64,000 bases of DNA from Petunia secreta (Eukaryota > Streptophyta > Magnoliopsida > Solanales > Solanaceae): positions 21,302,001-21,366,000 of the forward strand of contig JARKIP010000022.1 of the NCBI GenBank assembly GCA_029990175.1. The letters are read 5' to 3'. Shown in pieces: positions 33,540 through 44,788 of the stretch (positions are counted from its first letter, which is position 1; every line of letters begins with the position of its first letter). A program made the translations under genes and the position numbers. A model generated the notes under the pieces. It saw only the letters and a program-made list of their open reading frames with translations. It searched no databases and was not told the DNA's origin.

Positions 33540-33840
33540 GGGCAAAACCCGAAGCTGAAAGTTGCAGTTTCAGCACTGGGCGGACCGCCTCCTTTAAGAC
33601 CCCTCTCTAGACCTTTTTTTTGGGCGGACATTCCACTCTGCAGAGGGTGGGCGCCTCTTCCTGTGTTGGGGCTGGGGTAGTTTGTTTCGTAGGTTTTCGT
33701 TATTTCTTTGCATGCACTACTTCCGGCTAGTACTTTTGAAGTAATACTTCTACTTAACTAGTATTAGTTCATTGAGCTTGTAGGATGCTTCTGTGTGTTG
33801 GGAATTTGAATTTAAAGAAAACTCGTAGAACGTTCTTTCG
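33540..33840 (+). repeat. Fragment of a CRM-like leader (+ strand)
   Basis: The order of features follows the leader of element F (41,300-41,665): AAAACCCGAAG, a GGCGGACCGCCTCC palindrome-like motif, GGGTGGGCGCCTC, TTTCGTAGG, TTATTTCTTTGCATGCA, a CTAGTACTT word, and AAAGAAAACTCGTAG. It is quite diverged. It ends 1-2 bases before the stop codon side of the Sirevirus env-like ORF and so probably marks a break that removed the Sirevirus 3' LTR. Confidence 0.6.
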
Positions 33841-33841
33841 T

Positions 33842-35011
33842 TCAAATTTCGTGATCCTTCACCTTCAGCTGTCTCTTCAATTTTGCATTTTCGTCATTAA
33901 TCTCCAACAGATGCTGCTCCAATTCCTTCACAGCTTCAATAGCTTGCTCTGAGTCATATCCCTCACTTTCATCTTCTTGTTCTGTTTTGATTTTTGTGGG
34001 ACATTTGGAGACCCTTCTATCCTTGAAGAAATCACATGTCTTCAGGAAATTCATGCCAAACATATAATGATGTGTAGGCTGCTTTCCATTTGCAAGGGGC
34101 ACACCAAAATGTTCAAACACTTGCTGCAGTATGTAGGAATTCACAAGAGACTGTGGCTTGTTATCTGTGTCTGCAATCCTTTTTATGTGTCTTCTTATCA
34201 GTCCAGGCAAGTTAATTTTTGTTCCTCTGTCCAGCAAATCCATATAAGTGAAATCAAGAGCACATTCTTCACTGTTACTTTCTCCTCTGGACATTAAGAA
34301 CTTGCGTACAAACTCAAATAACAGCTGATGAACTGGTTCCATATGTTTCTTGTCAACCTTCCTTTCTTTCCTTAGTTTGGGGTTGCCAGTGAACTTCTTC
34401 ACTACATCTAGAGGAGTTACATCATCAGTTCTTTTGGTCCATTTCAACTTGACATACCTGCAATATGCTTGAGCAGGTACATCAAGAATTACCCCCAACT
34501 CCTCTCTCCCAAATTCCAGCTCCACACCCTTCACCATACAAGATACCCTTCTTCCTGCTACACTATAATTTTCATTGAATTCCCTCACTTCATCAGCATA
34601 CAAACACCTGTCTTCCCTTGTAAAGAGCTTCATCCACTGCTGGTCCTTCACCTTCTTAACCAAAGGTTTCATTTGATGCTCCTCTAGATCACACCAGATA
34701 CTACCAGCTAGAACCAGATGTTTAGCAAAGAAAGCCACCATGTCTACTTCCTCCTGAATCTCTTTTTTCTTCTTCCTTTTCTCATCCCCACTATCAGAAT
34801 CTGAGTCATCTGGATCTACTTGAGATTTGTTCTCCTTCTCACTCTCCTTCACATCTTTTCTCTTTTCAGATTTTATAAATTCTTCAATTTGTTGCTTCAA
34901 TATAGATCTAGTAGCTACTCTCCTAGTAGGTATTTGCTCTTCTCTGCTGGCAGATTTAGAACTAGCTTCATCTCCTTCACTATAACTTTCATCAATCAAC
35001 CTGCTCTTTGT
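33842..35011 (-). CDS. Sirevirus-type env-like ORF, C-terminal part (open ~389 aa)
   Basis: The minus-strand frame is open from the junction with element C at about 35,011 to a TGA at 33,842-33,844; the entry side has no ATG of its own because the ORF is split. It begins with a Ser/Glu-rich part and a long charged segment (KEKENK, DSDSDSGDEKRKKKKE). A folded domain follows (VAFFAKHLVLAGSIWCDLEE, WMKLFTREDRCLYADEVREF, GVILDVPAQAYCRY), which I recognise as the plant transposon protein domain found in env-like ORFs of Sirevirus copia elements. The last 45 residues form a coiled coil (AVKELEQHLLEINDENAKLK). I see no transmembrane segment. Function is unknown. The N-terminal part is at 51,293-52,426. 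Confidence 0.7.
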   Translation of the reverse strand, partial: TKSRLIDESYSEGDEASSKSASREEQIPTRRVATRSILKQQIEEFIKSEKRKDVKESEKENKSQVDPDDSDSDSGDEKRKKKKEIQEEVDMVAFFAKHLVLAGSIWCDLEEHQMKPLVKKVKDQQWMKLFTREDRCLYADEVREFNENYSVAGRRVSCMVKGVELEFGREELGVILDVPAQAYCRYVKLKWTKRTDDVTPLDVVKKFTGNPKLRKERKVDKKHMEPVHQLLFEFVRKFLMSRGESNSEECALDFTYMDLLDRGTKINLPGLIRRHIKRIADTDNKPQSLVNSYILQQVFEHFGVPLANGKQPTHHYMFGMNFLKTCDFFKDRRVSKCPTKIKTEQEDESEGYDSEQAIEAVKELEQHLLEINDENAKLKRQLKVKDHEI

Positions 35012-35813
35012 TGCATCCTATTTTTATCCAAACTGGTTAAAGTTCGAAATAGGTCTCGACTTACTGGGTAACTCACGGGTAAAGAGTTGGAGTCGCCATC
35101 TAACATATTTTTTAACTAGGCGTATTAGGGCACTTATTTTGTTTCTAGCTAATTTTATAATTAACTCCGAAACTTAGTCTACGAACCAGAAATCTAGGTA
35201 AGGGTTCAAGTTAGCCCGAGCGGAAGGGGTTAGGCACCTCCCAAGCTCCACCAAATGTGGTTACTGGCCGGACTTATAATTGGGAATAAAACAAGTAAAT
35301 AAGCAAATAGACTAACTAACTAAAAAATGATTCAAATAATATGCATATGATATGTTTAATTAAACAAAATATATGAATTTACTAATTGGCTTCTTCTTGG
35401 AGAATTACACCTTGCAAAATAAAATCAAGCAGTTAGTAATTCGAAACAAATTAGTAATGACAAATTTTAAAGGATGCAAATAACAAATTGAATTTAAAGG
35501 CATTTCAAAGCGTCTTTTTGAGAGTATATATTCATATATGCCTCGCAATAAGCAAGTAAAATTAAGTTAGTAAATAACAACAATAATAATAATAACAACA
35601 ACAACAACAACAATAATAATAATAGATAATAATAATAATGAAAATGATGATAATAATAATAATAATAGTAATAAAAGAATTTTTCTTCTCGTTGTTCTCT
35701 TTCAAAAACAGAACGTCGTCTCCCATCAAATTTTACCTCGTAAAAAATATAAAAAAAATAAGTTAGTTAAAAAAAAATAAATAAAAAAAAAATAATAATA
35801 ATAATAATAATAA

Positions 35814-35874
<61 letters not shown>

Positions 35875-38120
35875 TATAGTAGTTTAAAAGAAAAGGGGAA
35901 AGAGATTTTATAAAAGTGTAGGCTCAGAATATGTATTGCATTAAGCAGAGGTTAGGGATGTCGGTACGGCTGCAAACACACCGGCCGGTCATGTTGCTAT
36001 GCGAAGTACCTTTAATCACACCAATCCACTATCATTTACTTTGCAAAATGATATGCATCGTCATCACCTATTTATTTTTTAGGGGCACGGGGAGTGTAAT
36101 GGGACTGATATTAGGCCTCCCAATGTCATTGGCCAAAGCATAGTATCGTGTTCAAATCAGTCAACAGACCTCAAATAAATGGTTATTTTCCTTGGCCATA
36201 AGCAATAGGGTGTTGTACTGTTCAAATCCGTAAAGCATCACAGGATCCAACATTGTATTTTCTGCAAATAATAGAAGCTAATCAGTAGCACCAGTGATAA
36301 GAAGAATTGATTATAATAACAATAAAGCCACATAAGACTTGGTCAAACGGGCGTATCAAAGCAACACAAATAGGAGTGAACAACAATAGATCCAAACCGA
36401 CGGCCAAAGCGAGAAAGGCCATAAGGGTAATCGAAACAAGTTCAAAGGCAGACCAAAGGGAACGAGTACACCTGAGAACGCAACAACAGTAAAACAATTG
36501 AACCCTGCACATGGGGTTCCAAGTCCCAAATATGTAAACGATAGAATCAGAGCCTGATATTGCAGTTCGCCGGCGAGGAAAGTAAACGAGGAGCGACTGC
36601 CAGCCTGTTTTTGGCGGCGTCGCTACGACTCGCCTCCGCCATCTCCTCTTCGATTTCAATCATAAATCGGCCAGAGATCACGAGTATAGGATCCCTATGA
36701 TGGGTTATGATATAAAGCGGATTAGAAATGAGTTTTCCAGTGGAACTCCTTATCCCCGTCCCCAATCTATTTCTGTGCTCTCCATCATTTTTACACCACT
36801 CCCCGACCCCTGTTTGTGTTCGATTTTGTGTGTGCGTAGAAGTGTTTCTGTTTGGATCTGTTTTTGGTGGATGTGTGGGTGTGGCAGTTTCTGGGTATGG
36901 TGATGGAAAAGAGAGAGATGAGTAGACGATGATGAAGGTTGTATCTCGTTGTACAGTGTTTCGTATGTGGGGTTTGTATGATTTTATGTATTGTGTGTTC
37001 TGATGTTGTGTGTTGAGTGTGTTTGGTTTTTTGGAGAAGAGGAGGGGTCTGTGCAAGAATGGTGTGTGTGCGTATAGATTTTGATACTGTGCTTTTGATG
37101 GTTTTTTAGAGAAGAAGAGAGATGGAGCTCACTGGTGTAGTTATCTGTGTGGAAGGAGATGACCAAGAGGGAGTTGGGTATGCGTGTATTGTTTCTCTCT
37201 CTCATGTATTGTCCTGATGATGATGTTGGTTGTGTGCTTTCTTTGAATAATTGATAATGAATACCAGAAAACAAAATGGTCTTCTTTTTTTAAAGAAGAA
37301 GAATTCAAAAAAAAAAAAAAAAAAAAAAACTAGTTGTTGGGAGATTTCTAAAAATAGGAGAGGGGATTGTGGATTATTTGGATTTGACTTTTAGGTTTGA
37401 ATTCTTTTCAAAGTGGTGGAGGTAGGAGAGTGATTTAGGGGATGAACTTGGTATTAAAAGTTGGATAGGAGAGTAATTTAGGGGATGAACTTGGTATTAA
37501 AAGAGGGGTAGGGACATTGGAGGAGTTTTAAGAAAAAGATTAGGATATATTTTTGAAATTGATTAAAAATATAATAGGAGGGAAAGGAAAGGTAAGGTGT
37601 AAATAATGAACGTATCTAGACGAACACTTGTCTAGGTTCAAAAGAAATTTTAAAATAATGGAAAAGAAATATTTTGAAATGTAAATAATAAATATATGAA
37701 TATGAGAATATCACGAAGTGGAAATGAATTGGCTAATATTTTCCTTAAAGGTGCTAATAAATAAAAAAATATAAATACATATGTATATATATTGTATAAA
37801 ATGGGTGGTCACATAGTTAAAATATACACACAAAAGTAAATTGGAATACCAAATAAATAAATTAAGTGTAAATATTCACAAATAATTACCAAATGCTATA
37901 AATGTACCAAAATTGCACAAACAACCACATTTTGACAAATAGCCTAAATGATGTAAAATTATGTAATATAGCCACATTTAAGTACGTAATTTATAAGTAG
38001 GCGATAACACACGTAAATGCATGCTTTCTAATGCATATTTTGCACAAATAGCCAAATTACACCTTTAAGTTGATTTATAACCGATATTAGAAAAATGAGG
38101 GACAAAATTAGGTGTCAACA
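35012..38120 (-). repeat. 3' LTR of element C
   Basis: On the minus strand it begins TGTTGACACCTAATTTTGTC at 38,120 after a purine tract. The part 36,214-38,120 is shared with 49,293-51,292. The rest (35,012-36,213) contains TGGCGACTCC (35,089-35,098, minus), a motif also near the ends of LTRs A and B, which is why I extend the LTR to about 35,012. It includes simple repeats at 35.57-35.87 kb, a 23-base A run (37,307-37,329) and a 58-bp local duplication at about 37,430-37,505. TATA-like TATATATAC (minus) lies near 37,785. Confidence 0.6.
35574..35873. repeat. AAT/AAC and TAG microsatellites
   Basis: AAT/AAC trinucleotide runs lie at about 35,574-35,670 and 35,790-35,813, followed by about 20 AGT/TAG units to 35,873. 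They sit inside the distal part of LTR C and are absent from the other LTR copy, which lacks this part. Confidence 0.85.
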
Positions 38121-38137
38121 GCTGCCCCTCTTTGCCT
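38121..38137 (-). promoter_or_regulatory. Polypurine tract of element C
   Basis: On the minus strand AGGCAAAGAGGGGCAGC stands immediately before TGTTGACACC. This form of purine tract plus LTR start is familiar from Ogre-like elements and fixes the orientation of C as minus. Confidence 0.7.
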
Positions 38138-40062
38138 GGGGATGATGAAAAGAATCTTCGGGCAAGATAGTTGACAAAGTAGCCAATTTTGTCATGATTG
38201 GTGGGCAAAATGATTGAAAAGAGAAATTGGGAGTTTTGGGGTGTTTTCGGCCGAACCCCGGTCTCTTAGTTGCCTACATATCTCGGGTTTCACGAGAATC
38301 AGGCCATGTGTAGCTCTAGAATGGCATGTTGCCTGTATGAAATGTTTGTGGTGCACGATTTGGATGTAAAGACTAAACTTATCCAAGTATGTAAAGTTTA
38401 GATTCGTGTATGCTTTGCCTTTCAGCGGGATAAATGAAGAATAGAGTAAAGGTACTACCGAAGATGAGATAACATCAGTAGATCGAGCGTGGGAAAAGAG
38501 GCTAATAATCATCCTAGTTATGAAGATGTGGCGCGCTACACACCCATAAAAAGGAGTTTATATGTACATAGTTTCCACTTCGGCTCGATAAATGAGTAAA
38601 CTCGCCACCAATATTTCCTTGATTGAATTGAGGAATATAGGGAGCGAATTTTATAAATGCGCACGACTCAAGCAGATGGGCATGATTAAGCACGAAGACG
38701 CGCACGATTGACGCAGATAGGTTTGAATGGAAAAAGTAGGTATTAGCTGGAAGGGAAATGCAAGAATAACTTCCTAATTCATAATGATGGATTAGGCAGA
38801 TTACTTATGGGAGTATGAGATGATTGGCTTTGGGCGTGTTGGAATTTGACAGCATAGGTAGTTTGCAGGTACGACGAAGGCGTTGTCGAAGTCGAGATAA
38901 CATCGATAGATCCAGTGTGGTGAAATAGGCTTGTAAACGTCCTAGTTATGAAGATGTGGTGCACGACACACCCATAAAGAGGGGTTTACATGGGCACATT
39001 TACCACTATAACTCGATAGAGAAGTCATCTTGTCCTCAACATTGTCTTGAATGAACTGAGGAATATTGAGGAGTAAAGCACGATGAATATGCACGATTTA
39101 AACAGATAGGCACGAATAGGAATGAATACGGAGCTGGTACCCAATCGACAAGGAGAGATTGGGTAGATCACTGATGCGAGTACGGAATTGTAGCTTTGAA
39201 CGCTTTGGGACTCGGCAAACTAGGCAACTTGGGGGTGTAACAAAAGTATTTCTGTAAGATAGGCCTTTTGAATTGGGCCTTGGGATGATGCTTTGAGGTA
39301 TATTTGAGGCTTTGTGGTTGACAATTGGTAGTAATTTTTGGAGCATGTGTGAGAGTGGGACGCTGGGGTTTGTTGAGAGATCGGAGAGTCCCTATAACAA
39401 AATCAAGACAAATGCAAATTGAGATAAAAACAAAGATAAAGTAAACTTTCCTGTTGAGTTGAGCTCTCCTTTGTCTGGTCCGCTTTCGGGTGCTCAGTGC
39501 TAGGGAATGTGTGCCTCTCCTCTGGGGGATATCCATTTGCTAAGTGCTTCTCATCAGTGTGACGCCGGATTGTATGTCCATTGCTTTTCGTCCTTTAAAT
39601 GTGTGCTTGTCACGTCGGGCCGCATACTCCTTTTGTATTAAGCTATGTATCTTTTCATGCAGGGTTGCCTATCATTCTTTCATCTTGGTTGCGCACCCTT
39701 TGTTATGCTATCCTTTCGCCGGGCTGTCTACCATTTGTCATGTTGTTCTCTCCCTGGGCTGTCTACCCTCCAGGCTGTCTTCCTGTTACAATGTCAAAAT
39801 TTGCATCGGGCTATCTACCCTCCGCGGTATTAGTTTCGACATCGGGATGTGTACCCTCCGTCGATGCATCGGGCTGTGTACCCTCCGCAAAATTAAAATG
39901 AAAAAATCAACGTCGGGCTGTGTACCCTCAGTCGACGCGTCGGGCTGTGTACTCTCAGCTAATTTAAATGATAAATCGACATCGGGCTATGTACCCTCAG
40001 TCGACGCTTTGGGCTTTGTATCCTCAGCTAATTTAAATGACAAATCGACATCGGGCTGTGTA
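38138..40062 (-). other. Internal 3' region of element C, right of the LTR
   Basis: No pol sequence. The block at 38,255-38,310 reads on minus as a GATATGTAGGCAACTAAGAG segment common after pol in Ogre-like elements. A diverged tandem repeat of about 428 bases spans 38,400-39,180 (CCTAGTTATGAAGATGTGG at 38,513 and 38,941). From about 39,590 diverged GGGCTGTCTACCCTCC words lead into the 69-bp array. Frames crossing 39,544-40,362 arise from these repeats and the F LTR and are not genes. Confidence 0.55.
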
Positions 40063-40067
40063 CCCTC
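39836..40067 (-). repeat. 69-bp tandem array of element C, left part
   Basis: Units start TCGACATCGGGCTGTGTACC at about 39,836, 39,908, 39,976 and 40,045; the last is cut by element F at 40,067. The array continues at 47,590. Each unit holds two copies of CGGGCTGTGTACCCTC. Read on the minus strand, 69 bases give 23 codons without a stop in several units. Confidence 0.8.
40063..40067. repeat. Target-site duplication, left copy (element F)
   Basis: CCCTC immediately before the LTR start equals 47,590-47,594 immediately after the other LTR. Confidence 0.85.
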
Positions 40068-40829
40068 TGATGCGGGGCATATGACCTCAAGGCCGTTCAC
40101 TAGGAGTCAAGCTAAGTTGATTCAAGACACCCATCTTCACTTGACTTGGAGGGACATGGAAGGAGGCTCCGAGAATAGCTCGAGGATCATGCTTTTGAGC
40201 ACCATGGATGGAGGAACACTTGGGCTCCAAGGGGATCCACCCCAAGCTCATTTTGAGCCTCTGCACAAGTTCCAGAAGGAGGCGGAGCGCCTCAAAGCTG
40301 AGGCGGAGCGCCTACCAAAAAGCAGGGAGCTGAACAGAAGAAGGCGGAGCGCCTCATCCTAAGGCGGAGCGCCTCCCCCTGTTTCAGCATGCGGGATATT
40401 TTACTTCTTTTTGCATGAACTTCAAACTATAGCCCTGCGTGGCCTTATTTGTTTTAACCCACTTTGGGGGTACTTTAGACCTTTTAGTATGACTAAGCGA
40501 AGCCTATAAATACTTCACTTAGCCTCCTCAAACATTAGCTTACCTTTGAACCTTATGAATGATGAATAGAGTTTATCTCTTTATTGAAGAAACCCTTTCT
40601 TTGGTTGCTTGAATTCACTAGTGGAACCTAGTTGAGTCTTGAACCGAAAACCCGATCATTCTACTTGCGAGTCCCGGGTGCGACTCGAGGGTGGTTGCAT
40701 AGTGTAGGTCCTTCTTGACACCGATACGAGGGTATCTCGGAACAAGTTCCCCGAGGTTACTTCGTAGGGAGTTCGAGTAGTGTCTCGCTCTCTATCTTTA
40801 TTTTTCGCGTTTTGTTTTGATCCTTATCA
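40068..40829 (+). repeat. 5' LTR of element F (762 bp)
   Basis: It begins TGATGCGGGGCAT and ends GATCCTTATCA. It differs from the 3' LTR by about 13 substitutions counted by eye, one single-base gap and a 43-base segment carrying two palindrome units. The first 300 bases have the same sequence that encodes the integrase C-terminus in the 3' copy. Palindromes lie at 40,279, 40,300, 40,341 and 40,361. Confidence 0.9.
40505..40512 (+). promoter_or_regulatory. TATA box of the F LTR
   Basis: TATAAATA in the middle of the LTR is identical at 47,265-47,272 in the other copy. It is followed by a C/A-rich stretch, a plausible start of the retroelement transcript. Confidence 0.6.
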
Positions 40830-40832
40830 TCT

Positions 40833-40844
40833 TGGTATCAGAGC
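40833..40844 (+). promoter_or_regulatory. Primer-binding site of element F (tRNA-iMet)
   Basis: TGGTATCAGAGC, complementary to the 3' end of plant initiator tRNA-Met, begins 3 bases after the LTR. Confidence 0.9.
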
Positions 40845-41908
40845 AAGGCTCGGGTTTTGTTTCTACAAACCCCCGACCCTTGATTCTTCGTGCCTAGGTT
40901 GGTTTCTACGTTAGATTCTTGTTTGTTGTTGAAGAAAAGAAGAAAAAACACAAAAAAATAGAAAAAGTTGAAAAACACAAAAAAATTTGATCATAGATTC
41001 TTGGTTTGTTGGACCCGTTGTGAGATTGTTATTGGGGTTTGTTCCTTATTGAAAACCCGTTCTTTTGGTACCCTAAACACAAGATTTGAAGTTGAAACGT
41101 AAGATTTGAAAATTTGAAACCCTTTGAAAATTTGAAAATTTTGAAACCCTAGTCTTGAAGATGATGAACATGGTGGATTGTTTGTTTTTTATTGGGGTTT
41201 GTTAAAAGTTGTTGGGGTTTGTTCTTTGTGATTGAAACAACATTGGGGTACCTTTGAATTTCTAAAACAACGTGAGAATTGTTGGAATTTTGGGTGCAAA
41301 ACCAAGAAAACCCGAAGTGAAACTGTGTTGAAGGTTGCAGGAGGCGGAGCGCCTAGATTCTGAGGCGGAGCGCCTAAGGTCTGTGACCTCTCTGGAAATT
41401 GCTGAGGCGGAGCGCCTCCTCCAAAGAGGTGGAGCGCCTCCCCCAGAGGCGGAGCGCCTACTCTTCCGAGGCGGGGCGCCTACTTCTGGAAGTTGTTGCT
41501 TTGGGTAGTCTTTCGTAGGATCTCTTGTTTCTTTGATTGCATTGCATCTAGCTAGTACTTCTTTGAGTAATCTTACCTACTTGAATTGTGCTAGCCCTTC
41601 TAAGCTATTAGGAAACTCAAGCCTAGACCGGAGACTAGAATTCAAAGAAGACTCGTAGTCTCTTTTGACTCAAGTCCGCACTTAAAGAGCTTATCGTTCC
41701 AATAGAGTCATATCAACTCCACTCACCCCGGAGTGCATTTGGCTTTTGAGTCGAGTGATTAAGTTGAGGTTTACTATTCAACTTAGTGAAGCTTTGGATT
41801 CAAGCAAGAGTGAAATAGCCACCACCACTAAATGAGTGATCCGAGTGAAACACTTGTGAGGGAGTGCGTGAGGTTGTTTTGCTAACGTTTGTTACTTGTG
41901 TAGGTACA
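40845..41908 (+). other. Leader of element F with palindromic repeats
   Basis: The leader is about 1.06 kb and has no ORF of note. Six GAGGCGGAGCGCCTC-type units lie at 41,342-41,482, two of them altered (GAGGTGG..., GAGGCGGGG...). A TTGTGTAG just before GTACAATG at the gag start looks like a splice acceptor, but no donor was identified. Confidence 0.6.
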
Positions 41909-44788
41909 ATGTCTACCGAAGGCGAAGATTTTGCTAAGAGTGCCCTTGCTACTATCCTTGCCAAATTGGATAGTATGAACTTGAGGATTGAAAGCCTTGA
42001 GAGGGTGAACTCTAGTGCTCTAGTTGAGCAAGGGACTTCCAATGTCCAATCGGAGAAGGGGACCCCGAGTGTCCAAGTTGAGAAAAGGACCCCGAGTGTC
42101 CAAGTTGAAGTCTCAAGTACTCCTAACTTTACCCCGGAGCAAGTTAGCCATGTCATTGAATTGCTCAATCAACAACGGGTAAAGGAGGATCGATTGAGAA
42201 TTGATCGAACGGGCATTCCCCGTATCTTGCATAACCCCCCAAGAAACATTCCACTACCAAGACCCATCCGAAATGTACAACCTCCTGAGCAAGTCGATGA
42301 AGCTCAAGAAGAGGAGGAAGCCGATTATGGTGATGATACGTATGGGTTTGATGATCACTTTCAACCGAGGCGAGGTATGAATTGGGGTCGAAATGTGGAT
42401 AGAGGTAGGGGCCGAGGTCGAGGGCCACCTATGGGGTATGTTGGAGGGAATGCGAGGAGGGAGTATGGTGTGAATGAAGATCACTATGGGGGCCAACCGG
42501 AGCCTTTCCGTGGGGGTCGTGACAACACCAACCTCAATAGTGTGAAGCTTAATCTCCCGTCCTTTAAAGGGAATTGTGATCCGAGTGCCTACATTCAATG
42601 GGTACTACTCATGGAAAGGATGTTTGACACAAATGACATGACCGATGACAAGAAGGGTACTTATGCTATTTCATCCTTTGAGTCCTATGCATCTACTTGG
42701 TGGGAATCCGTCAAGAGATCAAGGAGAAGAGCGGGAATTCCCGTGAATGTGGGTTGGAATGACTTGAAGGGTATCATGAGTATCAAGTACATCACTCCTA
42801 GATATCGTCAAAAACAACTCAAGAAACTATATGAGTTGAAGCAAGGTGTCAAGACGGTGCATGAATATTATGATGAGTTTGAAAAAACTCGAATGGCTTT
42901 GGATATGGACACCGAAGATGAGGAGCAAGCCGTGATCCGTTTCATGAATGGTTTGAGCTGTGGTATAGCTTCCCAATTGAGATTGCATGCTTATCTTTCA
43001 CTTCAAGAAGTCCTTGATGCCGCTATTCAAGCCGAGCAATGGCTTGACAAAGAGAAGTCCAACCGTTACAAGAGCAACACTTCTACTTCCATGAACAAAC
43101 AAAAGGATTGGAAAAATCCTACTCCCAATGCAAGATTCACAAATGCGAGTGGCCCTAGCGGAGCAAGTGCTAGCAAAGATGTGAAGAAGCCGTTTGAGAG
43201 GTACACACCCAATGTTGGAGGTAATTCTAAAACCCAATTGAATACTCCTACTTTTTCTTCCATTCAATGTCACAAATGCAAGGGGTATGGACACTTTGCT
43301 AAGGAATGTCCTACGAAGAGGACCATGGTTGTTGGTGATAATGCTTATGAACAAGAGAGTGAACCGGAGGGAGATGAGGGAGTAGAGGGAGATGAGGGAG
43401 TAGAGGAGGATGATCAAGATGACACGGTGGAGGATGAGGAACCTCATACTTTCCTAGTTGTGAGGAGGAGCCTAGGAGCTATGATTGTGGAGGATAGCGA
43501 AACCTTGCAAAGGGAAAACCTTTTCCATGCTAGGTGTCGTGTCAAGGATGTTGTGTGCTCTATGATCATTGACTCCGGGAGTTGTACTAATGTTGTGAGT
43601 CAATCTCTTATAACCCAATTGAAATTGCCTACCGTGAAACATCCCAAGCCCTATCGATTACAATGGCTAAGTGAATGTGGGGAGTTGAAGGTAGTGAAGC
43701 AAGCAATGATCAAGTTCAAAATGGGAAGTTATGTTGATGAACACTTGTTCGATGTTGTGCCCATGCAAGCTCGCCACCTTCTCTTTGGAAGGCCTTGGCA
43801 ATTTGATCGACAAGCGGTTCATGACGGGTGTGTCAACACTTACACGCTCCAACATGAAGGAAGGAAATTTGTGTTGAAGCCCCTAACTCCCAAACAAGTG
43901 AGTGATGACTACAATAGGATGAGGGAGTTGAGGGAGGTGGCAAAGGCCAAGTCAATCATTGAGACTAGCCCTTTGTCCAAGAACATGGTGGCAATCCTAC
44001 CTTCTTCTTCTACCGGTGGCATTTGTGCCATGATGCAACCGGGAGAGATCTTAAAAGGAAATGATGGCACCAAATTTCTCCTATGCCTAGTGCACAAAGG
44101 TATGATCCTAAACTCTAATTATGATTTTTCTTCTAACCCTTTGCCTAGTGTGTTTGAGAATGTCTTGAAGGATTTTGGGGACATGTTCCCGGATGAGATG
44201 CCGGATGGATTTCCTCCTTTGAGGGACATTGAACATCAAATAGACTTTGTCCCGGGATCCCAAATCCCAAACAAGCCGGCTTATAGGAGCAATCCGGAGG
44301 ATACAAGAGAATTGCAAAAGCAAGTTGATGAATTGCTCACTAAAGGCTTGGTGAGGGAGAGCTTGAGTCCTTGCGCCGTACCCGTGATCCTTGTTCCCAA
44401 AAAGGATGGCACTTGGAGGATGTGCGTTGATTGTCGGGCCGTGAACAAAATAACGGTAAAGTACCGTCATCCTATTCCCCGACTTGATGATATGTTAGAT
44501 GAATTGAGTGGTTCATGTGTGTTTAGCAAAATTGACCTTAGGTCCGGCTACCATCAAATCCGGATGAAACCCGGTGATGAATGGAAAACCGCATTCAAGA
44601 CCAAGTTTGGTCTCTATGAATGGTTGGTGATGCCCTTTGGGCTCTCCAATGCACCTAGTACTTTCATGAGGCTAATGAACCATGTTCTAAAGCCATTCAT
44701 CAACAAGTTTGTGGTCGTCTACTTTGACGATATATTGATCTATAGCAAATCAATAGACGACCATGTTGATCACCTTAGGCAAGTTCTT
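41909..44788 (+). CDS. Gag-pol of element F, open part: gag, protease, RT palm
   Basis: The start is ATG at 41,909, chosen because it follows the leader and the copy D alignment; upstream codons in frame lack ATG. About 960 codons are open to the deletion at 44,788. Gag has RGRGRGRG near residue 175 and the TWWESVKRSRRR capsid-like region; the CCHC knuckle CHKCKGYGHFAKEC is at residues 454-467. An acidic stretch follows. The aspartic protease has IIDSGS with D at 555, then HLLFGRPWQFD. The RT has KYRHPIPRLDDMLDELSG and a complete YFDDIL at 938-943, with both catalytic aspartates. The frame then ends in an altered tail at 44,830 because of the deletion. Gag packages RNA, PR cleaves the polyprotein and RT copies RNA to cDNA. 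Confidence 0.9.

Noticed and set aside
36547..37056. Minus-strand frame of 169 codons in LTR C
   Set aside because: It lies in the leader-like part of the LTR. The other LTR copy has a different, shorter frame, so there is no conserved coding.
39544..40362. 272-codon + strand frame
   Set aside because: It spans the 69-bp array, the target duplication and the start of the F LTR; it is a chance fusion of repeat and LTR sequence.
41800..42428. Minus-strand frames over gag of element F
   Set aside because: Shadows of the gag frame, which has clear motifs on +.
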